A stretch of DNA of 9,416 bases from an uncultured Eubacteriales bacterium (GTDB lineage Bacteria; Bacillota_A; Clostridia; Christensenellales; Aristaeellaceae): positions 1 through 9,416 of the forward strand of contig CACXEB010000191.1 in NCBI GenBank assembly GCA_902766515.1, written 5' to 3'. The position numbers and the translations under genes were made by a program. Every line of letters starts with the position of its first letter. The first letter of the stretch is position 1. The notes under the pieces are model-generated. The model did no database searches. It saw nothing but the letters and a program-made list of their open reading frames with translations, and was not told the DNA's origin. Below are positions 1 to 5,853 of the stretch, one piece after another.

Positions 1-214
1 AATCCGTTCCCCTCAGACGGAGCTGCGTGCCATGCCTGCTTTCAAAAACACCGTTCGGATCGGCACTGTATGCCCACACCTCCCCCTCCAGGCAGAGGCA
101 GGGCTGATCGATCTCCAGCGTTTCTGTCAACTCAATGCGATCAGCGGGCAGGCGGATCCGCCCGCTCCTCGGGCCAAGGCTTCTAATGCCTGGTACGATT
201 TCAGATGCTTTCAT
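1..214 (-). CDS. Probable right-handed parallel beta-helix protein, N-terminal part only
   Basis: An open frame of 71 codons begins at ATG 214-212 and leaves the window at position 1 without a stop. The start overlaps the stop of the preceding cysteine desulfidase-like gene as ATGA (211-214), which indicates translational coupling, and a GGGACGGA-like ribosome binding stretch lies just upstream. The peptide begins MKASEIVPGIRSLGPRSGRI and has no signal peptide. It continues with short alternating strands: RIRLPAD, ETLEID, LCLEGEVWAYSADPNG and TQLRLRG. Phrases such as 'I.LP...I.LTETLEID.P.LCLEGE.WAYS.DPNG.FE' are what I associate with pectate-lyase-like or glycoside-hydrolase-28-like beta-helix proteins of gut Clostridia, where such a segment starts the first helical turns. 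This is family recognition from memory; no catalytic residue is visible. The substrate is unknown and the lack of a signal peptide suggests a cytoplasmic protein. Confidence 0.65.
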   Translation of the reverse strand, partial: MKASEIVPGIRSLGPRSGRIRLPADRIELTETLEIDQPCLCLEGEVWAYSADPNGVFESRHGTQLRLRGTD

Positions 215-1512
215 TTCATTCCGTCCCTGCGCTTGTGCTCCGTCATCATGCTGATAATCTCGCGGTCCGTCTCCCGCATGCCGATCCGGCCCAGCCGGCT
301 GAAATTGGCGATGGAATTTCCCACCCCCTTCACCACCAGTCCGTCACCGTCGTAGAACTGCTGCCCGTTTTTATACATTTCATACCCGAAGATGCCCGTG
401 TCCACAGCGGTAGCGATCTTGGCAGCGCAGGAGGACTTGGCGCCGTCGCACACGATGCCGGAGGAGATGGCCAGCGCGTTGACGATGGTATGGGCAATAT
501 CCTTTTCATTGCCGCCAAAAAGGTAGGTGATGCCCGCGCCGGCCCCGGCCCCGGCGCAGATCGCGCCGCAGAAGGCGGACAGGCGTCCGATGCCGGCCTT
601 GGTGTGCAGCGTGACCAGGTTGGAGACCAGCAGCGCCCGGTACAGGGTCTCCTGATCCACGCGCAGCTCCTTCGCGTACTCAATCACCGGCAGGGAGGCC
701 GTCAGGCCCTGGTTGCCGCTGCCGGAACAGATCACGACCGGCAGCTCGCATCCGTTCATCCGGGCGTCTGAGCCCGCCGCGGCGACGGCGCGGGCACGGG
801 TCCGCACGTCATGACCGGTCGTCAGCAGCACTTTCCCGATGTTGGCGCCGTAATCGTGCCGGAGGCCTTCCTCCGCGATCGCGGTATTCATCCGGATCTG
901 GCGGTCGAGCAGCTCCTGCACATCCTTCGTGTCACAGGTGCGGGCAAAGTCATAGATGTCCCGCACGGTCAGCAGGCCGTCGTCCGCTTCATCCGCCGCC
1001 TCCGCCGGGGAGGACTGCGGCTCGTGCCGTTCAATGACCCTGCCGTCCTTTTCCGTCAGGACGATCTGCGTATGCCTGTCGGCGATACGGACCCGCGCAT
1101 ACGACGCGCCGCAGCGGACCGTGACGATCATGTCCAGCAGCTGTTCTGATTCCAGGGGCCGGACCTCGATGGGGGTCCGGGTCAGATAGTCGGCCAGCCG
1201 TTCCTTTGCCTCCGGCTGCACATGGGAAATGACCTGTAGCAGCGCGTTTTCATCCCCGCCCAGCACGCCGATGGCGACGGCGGCCGGGATGCCGCGCCGG
1301 CCGTCCGTATTGGGGACCACCACGCTCCGGACATTCTTGATGATGTTGCCGCTGGCCTCCACCAGGATGCGGTCCGGCAGCGCGCCCAGGAGAGCGCGGG
1401 CTTTGGCGGCGCAGTATGCCAGGGCGATCGGCTCCGTACATCCCATCGCGCAGACCAGCTCCCGCCTGAGAATACGCACATACGCCTGGTAGATCGTGCT
1501 GTCCCGCTCCAT
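211..1512 (-). CDS. cyuA: L-cysteine desulfidase / serine dehydratase alpha-like protein (UPF0597, YhaM/CyuA family)
   Basis: A 433-residue protein of the YhaM/CyuA family, close to the family's usual length. Characterised members are iron-sulfur lyases that break L-cysteine into pyruvate, ammonia and sulfide in the cytoplasm; related serine dehydratases act on L-serine. Visible family signatures are MGCTEPIALAYCAAKA near residue 23, PNTDGRRGIPAAVAIG near 67, CSGSGNQGLTASLPVIEYA near 262, KAGIGRLSAFCGAICAGAGAG near 305 and SSGIVCDGAKSSCAAKIATA near 350. Cysteines 25, 315, 319, 355 and 362 are candidate cluster ligands, but I cannot assign them exactly. I chose ATG 1512-1510 because TCCTTT on the plus strand (AAAGGA on the coding strand) lies 10 nt upstream and the protein then starts close to GCTEP, as in E. 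coli YhaM. An alternative ATG at 1539 would add 9 residues and overlap the thioesterase stop. The preceding thioesterase gene ends 19 nt upstream and the next gene overlaps by 4 nt, so all three are probably co-transcribed. Cysteine versus serine as substrate is not decidable here. Confidence 0.9.
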   Translation of the reverse strand: MERDSTIYQAYVRILRRELVCAMGCTEPIALAYCAAKARALLGALPDRILVEASGNIIKNVRSVVVPNTDGRRGIPAAVAIGVLGGDENALLQVISHVQPEAKERLADYLTRTPIEVRPLESEQLLDMIVTVRCGASYARVRIADRHTQIVLTEKDGRVIERHEPQSSPAEAADEADDGLLTVRDIYDFARTCDTKDVQELLDRQIRMNTAIAEEGLRHDYGANIGKVLLTTGHDVRTRARAVAAAGSDARMNGCELPVVICSGSGNQGLTASLPVIEYAKELRVDQETLYRALLVSNLVTLHTKAGIGRLSAFCGAICAGAGAGAGITYLFGGNEKDIAHTIVNALAISSGIVCDGAKSSCAAKIATAVDTGIFGYEMYKNGQQFYDGDGLVVKGVGNSIANFSRLGRIGMRETDREIISMMTEHKRRDGMK

Positions 1513-1531
1513 CGCGCACCCGTCCTTTCCC

Positions 1532-1954
1532 TTATTCATCCGTCGCAGGGTCCAGCAGCGCTTCGAGCGCCGCGCAGAACGCCGGCAGCTGCCGCTTCAG
1601 CCGGACGAAGTGGCCTTCCCGGTCCAGGAACACATGCTCGGACCGTCCTTCACAGATGACCGTCCCCTGCGCGCCGCGCATGGTATACCGAATGGCCAGC
1701 ACGACCCCGTTGAAGGACGCGACCGATACCTCAATGCTGACCGTGTCCCCGAAAGCGCTGGGATGCCGGTATTCACACGCGACCGACTTGACCGGCGACA
1801 GCACGCCCTCCGCTTCCATCCGGGCGTAGGGAAAGCCCAGCTGGTCCATGAAGTCAATCCGCGCCTCCTCCATCCAGCGGATATAGTTGGAATGATGGAC
1901 AACGCCCATCATGTCCGTCTCGTAATACTGTACCCGATGCAGATACGGCTTCAT
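1532..1954 (-). CDS. Acyl-CoA thioesterase, 4-hydroxybenzoyl-CoA thioesterase/YbgC-type hotdog protein
   Basis: A 140-residue single hotdog-domain protein predicted to hydrolyse an acyl-CoA thioester in the cytoplasm. The N-terminal signature is YYETDMMGVVHHSNYIRWME; Asp14 in 'ETD' corresponds to the catalytic aspartate of the 4HBT family, and the following helix (WMEEARIDFMDQLGFPY) and strands (CEYRHPSAFGDTVSIEV, GTVICEGRSEHVFLD) fit the fold. The length is normal for YbgC-type enzymes. The start at 1954 is set by a perfect AGGAGGT ribosome binding site (1960-1966) 5 nt upstream. A longer TTG start at 2014 would lie essentially at the predicted transcript start and adds an unconserved 20-residue leader, so I reject it. 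It is the first gene of a minus-strand unit with the cysteine desulfidase-like gene and the beta-helix gene. The acyl substrate cannot be predicted, and no Tol-Pal genes (the usual YbgC neighbours in Proteobacteria) are present. Confidence 0.88.
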   Translation of the reverse strand: MKPYLHRVQYYETDMMGVVHHSNYIRWMEEARIDFMDQLGFPYARMEAEGVLSPVKSVACEYRHPSAFGDTVSIEVSVASFNGVVLAIRYTMRGAQGTVICEGRSEHVFLDREGHFVRLKRQLPAFCAALEALLDPATDE

Positions 1955-1959
1955 CCGTG

Positions 1960-1966
1960 ACCTCCT
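1960..1966 (-). promoter_or_regulatory. Strong ribosome binding site of the thioesterase gene
   Basis: AGGAGGT on the minus strand, 5 nt before ATG 1954-1952. It decides the start against the longer TTG-initiated frame at 2014. Confidence 0.85.
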
Positions 1967-2021
1967 GATATGATGTTCGTTCCCTTCCGGGCAGGCGCAT
2001 GGAATTCCCGGCAACGCTTGT

Positions 2022-2050
2022 AATATACCACAGTTCAGGCAAAACCGCCA
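2022..2050 (-). promoter_or_regulatory. Predicted sigma-A promoter (extended -10) for the thioesterase operon
   Basis: On the minus strand, TATATT (2022-2027) is preceded directly by TGG (2028-2030), an extended -10 element. A poor -35 candidate, TGGCGG (2045-2050), sits 17 nt upstream, and an A6 tract (2054-2059) just beyond could serve as an UP-like element. Transcription would start near 2015, giving an untranslated leader of about 60 nt before the AGGAGGT site. Confidence 0.5.
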
Positions 2051-2061
2051 CCATTTTTTAT

Positions 2062-2084
2062 GTCATGGTTCCGTGAACAGTGAC
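2062..2084. promoter_or_regulatory. Imperfect palindrome between divergent promoters, possible operator
   Basis: Left arm GTCATGGTTC (2062-2071), 3-nt centre CGT, right arm GAACAGTGAC (2075-2084); 8 of 10 positions are complementary (GTCA..TGAC outside, GTTC..GAAC inside). T6 tracts lie on both sides (2054-2059 and 2085-2090, starts 31 bp apart). It lies between the two predicted promoters: about -47 to -69 for the minus-strand one and roughly 40 nt upstream of the -35 box of the plus-strand one. Together with the right-hand T6 it also resembles a weak plus-strand terminator, but no plus-strand gene lies upstream in the window. The cognate regulator is unknown. Confidence 0.35.
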
Positions 2085-2123
2085 TTTTTTACATCGTTTC
2101 AATACGGTTGGATGAGGTGCCAC

Positions 2124-2152
2124 TTGCCTTTCTCCGCGATTTCGGCTATACT
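2124..2152 (+). promoter_or_regulatory. Predicted sigma-A promoter for the dac-araM pair
   Basis: TTGCCT (2124-2129), a 17-nt spacer, then TATACT (2147-2152): a near-consensus housekeeping promoter with ideal spacing. Transcription should start near 2159, leaving a leader of about 63 nt before ATG 2222. I see no riboswitch-like fold in that leader. Confidence 0.6.
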
Positions 2153-2221
2153 GTTTGCGGCGCCGGTCCCACGCGGAAAAGCAGGGCGGACCCGACGCAG
2201 AACGAACTGAATGGGAGCTAT

Positions 2222-3670
2222 ATGACGCATTCACATACATCCCCGCTCACGCGGCTCGCGGCGCTGCTTTGCCTTCTCCTGCTGCTGGCCGCCGGCGGAA
2301 AACCGGCATTCGCGACCGGACAGCAGACCGACTATGATCCGAACTATCCGGAGGACCTGCGGCCTGAGCACCTGACCTGCTCCTCCGCCATCGTGGTGGA
2401 AGCGGAAAGCGGCGAGGTCATCTTCGAAAAGAACGCTGACAGCCGTATTTATCCCGCGTCCACGACGAAAATCATGACCATCTATCTCGGTCTGCTGGCA
2501 GGCGAACTGGACCGGGACGTCTTTGTCAGCGCCTCCGCCATGGACATCCCCGCCGACTCCTCCGTGATCCCGCTGAGCTACGGCGAGGTCCTGAAGTTCC
2601 GGGACGTTCTCTATTCGACCATGCTGATGTCCGGCAACGAAGGCGCCAATGTCATCGCCGAGACCGTCTCCGGTAACATCGACAATTTCGTAGCCCTGAT
2701 GAACGCCGCCGCCACGGATTTCGGCTGTACCGCGACGCATTTTGCCAACCCGCACGGCCTTTCGGACGATTGGCACTATTCCACCGCCCGCGACATGGCC
2801 AACCTGGCGCGCATCGCCATGCGGAACGAGACCTTCCGCGACATCGTCAGCCAGACGGAATACAGCATGCCGGCCGACAACATCTATAACGCCCGCACGC
2901 TGCGCACCAATAACCGTTTTCTCCGCAACGCGTCCGGCAATGAGGCCACCTATTACCCGGAAGGCATCGGCATCAAGACCGGCTTCACCAGCGCCGCGGG
3001 CTACTGCTACGTCGGCGCGGCGGTCCGGAACGGCGTCACGCTGATCTCCTGCGTCTACCACGCCTCCTCTGACGCCAACCGCTACATCGATACCATCAAG
3101 CTGCTCGAATACGGCTTCACCCAGTTCACGGGCGTCAGCATCGCCGAGCTGTACCGCCGGAACCCGCGCGTGGTGGATATCGCGCATTACGCGCAGGACG
3201 ACGCGAACCTGGGCAAGCTGACCCTCGCGCTGAACCAGATCAGCAGCGAAGGCAGCGACAAGATCGTCACGTCCGCCAGCAACATCGATTACCTGTCCCA
3301 TCACCTGAACGATATCACGATCACCGATTATACACGCGCCTTCAGCGCCCCGATCCAGGAGGGCGACGTGATGGGCACCATGACGTATTACGACGAGCAG
3401 GGCCTGCCGACCGTCTATGAGCTGCTGGCCACCCGCTCCATCGCGCGGCGTGAGCAGCTGTTCCCCACCATTGATGAGATCATCGCGATGACTATCAACG
3501 ATCCCAACCCATTCCCCCGCTTTACCGTTGAGTTTGCCCTGTTTTATATCATCCTGCCCCTGCTGCTCATCGTGCTGCTGATCCGGCTGATCCATCGGAT
3601 TCGCCACAGGAAAAACCGCCGGAAAAAGCGCATCCGGAACGTCGAGCCCCAGGAGAGATACTTCCAGTAA
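2222..3670 (+). CDS. D-alanyl-D-alanine carboxypeptidase, S11 family (low-molecular-weight PBP, DacF/PBP5-like), C-terminally anchored
   Basis: A 482-residue serine peptidase that removes the terminal D-Ala from peptidoglycan pentapeptides outside the membrane. All three penicillin-binding motifs are present: SxxK as Ser80-Thr-Thr-Lys83 within YPASTTKIMT, SxN as Ser137-Gly-Asn within MLMSGNEGANVIAE, and KTG at Lys252 within GIGIKTGFTSAAGY. A signal peptide (basic start, LAALLCLLLLLAAGG core) probably ends at AFA, residue 31. The catalytic domain spans roughly 50-300, followed by a beta-rich PBP5_C-like region. A membrane helix lies at about 439-458 (FALFYIILPLLLIVLLIRLI), followed by a tail very rich in Arg and Lys. 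This is a true transmembrane anchor rather than PBP5's amphipathic helix. ATG 2222 is chosen because the signal peptide starts there and GGGAG lies 4 nt upstream; the open frame back to 2108 is unlikely because it runs through the predicted promoter. The araM-like gene follows after 38 nt. Confidence 0.95.
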   Translation: MTHSHTSPLTRLAALLCLLLLLAAGGKPAFATGQQTDYDPNYPEDLRPEHLTCSSAIVVEAESGEVIFEKNADSRIYPASTTKIMTIYLGLLAGELDRDVFVSASAMDIPADSSVIPLSYGEVLKFRDVLYSTMLMSGNEGANVIAETVSGNIDNFVALMNAAATDFGCTATHFANPHGLSDDWHYSTARDMANLARIAMRNETFRDIVSQTEYSMPADNIYNARTLRTNNRFLRNASGNEATYYPEGIGIKTGFTSAAGYCYVGAAVRNGVTLISCVYHASSDANRYIDTIKLLEYGFTQFTGVSIAELYRRNPRVVDIAHYAQDDANLGKLTLALNQISSEGSDKIVTSASNIDYLSHHLNDITITDYTRAFSAPIQEGDVMGTMTYYDEQGLPTVYELLATRSIARREQLFPTIDEIIAMTINDPNPFPRFTVEFALFYIILPLLLIVLLIRLIHRIRHRKNRRKKRIRNVEPQERYFQ

Positions 3671-3694
3671 AAAAATTGTCACAGTACATCCATG

Positions 3695-3702
3695 AAGGAG
3701 GA
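3695..3702 (+). promoter_or_regulatory. Strong ribosome binding site of the araM-like gene
   Basis: AAGGAGGA lies 6 nt before ATG 3709. It fixes the start at 3709 rather than the in-frame ATG at 3676, which has no comparable site. Confidence 0.85.
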
Positions 3703-3708
3703 ACCGCC

Positions 3709-5076
3709 ATGCCGGACTTTGCCCATATGAAGCTCACGGAGCTTGTCCGCCCGCAGGGATTCGACTGCGCGTGCGGGCGTCGCCACGTCTGCGCCCTGCA
3801 GTACCTGAACATCGGCGCGGGCATTCTGGAGGACCTGCCGCATATGCTCAGCGCGCTGGGCGCCTCCCACCCCTTTGTCGTCTGCGACGCGAACACCTGG
3901 ACCGCAGCTGGTGAGCGGGTCTGCGAGCTGCTCAGCCGGGCCGGCGTCCGCTTTGACACCCACGTGATCCCCTGCCACGGCGACAAGGTCGCGCCGGCGG
4001 AATGGGCGGTAGGCAGCGTGATCATGCACCTGCCCGCGAAAGCCGACCTGATCCTCGGCGTGGGCAGCGGCGTCATCAACGACATCTGCAAGGTCACCGC
4101 CCACGCGACGCATCGGAAAAACGCAATTATCGGCACCGCCCCTTCGATGGACGGCTACGCTTCCAACAGCTCCTCCATGGAGGTTAACCAGGTCAAGGTG
4201 TCCCTGTACAACCAGGCCCCGTCCGGCATCCTGCTGGACACGGACATCCTTGCGAAGGCTCCGATGCGCATGCTCTGGGCCGGCCTGGGCGACATGGTCG
4301 CCAAGTATATCGCGCTGTGTGAATGGCGCATTTCCCATCTGGCAGCGGACGAATACTACTGCCCGGACATCGCGGACATGATGCGCGCGGCCCTGCGGCA
4401 GGTCATGGACGCCGCGCCGGGGCTGCCGAAGCGCGATCCGCGCGCCGTCCAGGCCATCGCCGAGGGCCTTGTTCTCGCCGGCGTCGCCATGGCGTATGCG
4501 GACATCTCCCGCCCTGCTTCCGGCCTGGAGCACTATTTTTCCCATATGTGGGAGATGATGGCGCTGGAGCGCGGACTGCCCTATGACCTGCATGGCATCC
4601 AGGTGGGCGTGGGCAGCCTGCTCACCCTGCGGCTCTATCCGGACATCCTGAAGATCACCCCGGACGCGAAACGCGCAAGGGAATGGTGGCGGCAGATGAC
4701 GCCGGAACGCTGGGAAGCGCAGATCCGGCACATCTTCGGGAAAACCGCGCCGGAGATCATCGTCCTCGAGCAGAAGGCGCACAAAAACGATCCTGCCCGG
4801 CACGAGCAGCGGCTTGCGCGGCTGACCGGCCAGTGGGACCGGGTTCAGAGAATCATCGGGGAAGAGCTGCCCGATTTCGAGCATATCCACGCTGTCATGG
4901 CCGGCGTCGGGATGCCGCTCACGCCGAAGGACATTGGCATCAGCACGGAGGACACCGTCAACGCGTTCGTCGGTTCCCGCGACCTGCGGGACAAGTACCT
5001 GACCTCCACCCTGCTGTGGGACCTGGGCCTGACGGACGAATACGCGGAAAAAGTAAGGGCGTTCGCCGCTGAATAA
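3709..5076 (+). CDS. araM: sn-glycerol-1-phosphate dehydrogenase, AraM/EgsA family
   Basis: A 455-residue protein of the iron-containing-alcohol-dehydrogenase-like superfamily, AraM/EgsA branch. Characterised members reduce dihydroxyacetone phosphate to sn-glycerol 1-phosphate with NAD(P)H; B. subtilis AraM uses Ni2+. The nucleotide-binding segment is GVGSGVINDICKVTAH (from residue 117), followed by the family hallmark GTAPSMDGYASNSSSM (from 142). Likely metal ligands by family pattern are Asp195 (GLGDMVAKY), His275 (GLEHYFSHMWEM) and His295 (YDLHGIQVG), all present. Near the N-terminus is a compact Cys/His motif, CACGRRHVC (Cys20, Cys22, His26, Cys28), outside the canonical fold. The length is slightly above B. 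subtilis AraM. It is probably co-transcribed with the upstream carboxypeptidase (38-nt gap, no internal promoter seen) and ends at a strong hairpin. No arabinose genes are nearby, so the symbol reflects the family and not the pathway. G1P could feed archaeal-type or polyprenylglyceryl lipids, or a cell-surface polymer; which one is unknown. Confidence 0.88.
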   Translation: MPDFAHMKLTELVRPQGFDCACGRRHVCALQYLNIGAGILEDLPHMLSALGASHPFVVCDANTWTAAGERVCELLSRAGVRFDTHVIPCHGDKVAPAEWAVGSVIMHLPAKADLILGVGSGVINDICKVTAHATHRKNAIIGTAPSMDGYASNSSSMEVNQVKVSLYNQAPSGILLDTDILAKAPMRMLWAGLGDMVAKYIALCEWRISHLAADEYYCPDIADMMRAALRQVMDAAPGLPKRDPRAVQAIAEGLVLAGVAMAYADISRPASGLEHYFSHMWEMMALERGLPYDLHGIQVGVGSLLTLRLYPDILKITPDAKRAREWWRQMTPERWEAQIRHIFGKTAPEIIVLEQKAHKNDPARHEQRLARLTGQWDRVQRIIGEELPDFEHIHAVMAGVGMPLTPKDIGISTEDTVNAFVGSRDLRDKYLTSTLLWDLGLTDEYAEKVRAFAAE

Positions 5077-5092
5077 ATGCTTCGATCCATAC

Positions 5093-5125
5093 GATGAAAG
5101 CCGCGGGGTCTCCGCGGCTTTCATC
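5093..5125. terminator. Bidirectional terminator between converging araM and TPR genes
   Basis: A perfect 14-bp stem (5093-5106 paired with 5112-5125) with a 5-nt GGTCT loop. The GC-rich core GCCGCGG/CCGCGGC is flanked by AAA and TTT, so it can act in both directions. There is no long U-tract after it. It sits 16 nt after the araM stop and 23 nt from the end of the TPR gene on the opposite strand. Confidence 0.8.
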
Positions 5126-5148
5126 ATAGGCATCGATACTGGCATCGA

Positions 5149-5847
5149 TTATTTCAGCTCGTCCAGCGCCTTCTGGATCATTTCCCGGTTGGCATAGTTG
5201 AGCGGGGAGAAACGGCCTTCGAGGGCCTTCTCCAGCTTCTCCCGGGCGGCCGCCCTGTCGCCGGCTTCGAGGTCATAACGGGAGAGGAAATACAGCGTCT
5301 CGATCTGGCTGTCCTTGATCTCCAGCGCCTTTTCGAAATAGGGGCGCGCCTTCTCCTTGTCGCCGATCACCCGGTAGTACATCTGGCCCAGGTTGTCCAG
5401 CACGATGGAGTCCTCATCATCATACTCCAGGGCTTCCTCATCGAAGGGAAGGCCCTTTTCGGCGTCCCCCGCTTCGACATACAGATAGCCCAGGGTCTGG
5501 TAGACCGTGCCGCACGGATTCTGGTGATGGGACGCTTCCAGCAGCTGGATGGCCTCCGCGAGGCGGCCGAGCTTGTACTGGGCGCAGGCGTAATTGACGT
5601 GGATCTCCGTCTTCTGCCGCGGGTTCAGGCCGGGCAGCTTTTCCACCCGGCGCAGGATTTCCTTGGCCTTTTCCGCTTCCGGCGCGCCGCCCTCCCGCAG
5701 CAGCAGGATCGTGTACGGGAGCAAGTAGGCCGCGTCCATGACGCCGGCCTCCCAGAGCTCTTCATACGCTTTGCGCGCGCCTGCCAGGTCGCCCTTGTTG
5801 TGCAGGGTCACCGCTTTCCTGACCTTCAGTGCATTCATCAAACCCAT
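5149..5847 (-). CDS. Tetratricopeptide-repeat protein
   Basis: A 232-residue, wholly helical-looking protein with no signal peptide or membrane segment. TPR-type helix pairs are visible: residues 8-33 (AVTLHNKGDLAGARKAYEEL), 84-106 (VNYACAQYKLGRLAEAIQLL), 114-141 (VYQTLGYLYVEAGDAEKGL), 148-176 (VLDNLGQMYYRVIGDKEKAR) and 184-210 (TLYFLSRYDLEAGDRAAARE). These carry the small residue (G or A) at the turn and the A-x-x-x-[YFL] pattern typical of TPRs. Such proteins act as scaffolds, so no biochemical role can be given. ATG 5847 is supported by AAAGGA 9 nt upstream, inside the end of the exonuclease gene; an in-frame ATG at 5838 is a weaker alternative. The gap to the exonuclease stop is only 6 nt, so the two are co-transcribed. 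The exonuclease also ends in TPR-like repeats, which makes a physical or functional link plausible. It is the last gene before the hairpin terminator. Confidence 0.8.
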   Translation of the reverse strand: MGLMNALKVRKAVTLHNKGDLAGARKAYEELWEAGVMDAAYLLPYTILLLREGGAPEAEKAKEILRRVEKLPGLNPRQKTEIHVNYACAQYKLGRLAEAIQLLEASHHQNPCGTVYQTLGYLYVEAGDAEKGLPFDEEALEYDDEDSIVLDNLGQMYYRVIGDKEKARPYFEKALEIKDSQIETLYFLSRYDLEAGDRAAAREKLEKALEGRFSPLNYANREMIQKALDELK

Positions 5848-5853
5848 CTGTCT

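Noticed and set aside
1955..2014. Upstream TTG start adding 20 residues to the thioesterase
   Set aside because: It has no ribosome binding site, coincides with the predicted transcript start, and a perfect AGGAGGT precedes the ATG at 1954.
2062..2090. Intrinsic terminator on the plus strand (palindrome plus T6)
   Set aside because: No plus-strand gene lies upstream within the window, the stem has two mismatches, and its position between divergent promoters fits a regulatory site better.
2231..3682. Long minus-strand open frame (483 codons) opposite the S11 carboxypeptidase gene
   Set aside because: The plus strand carries all PBP motifs and a signal peptide; the antisense product is a low-complexity G/V/D/H-rich peptide typical of a GC-biased shadow frame.
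3679..5145. Long minus-strand open frame (488 codons) opposite the AraM-like gene
   Set aside because: It is a shadow of a well-recognised enzyme, has no recognisable domain, and would run across the terminator hairpin.
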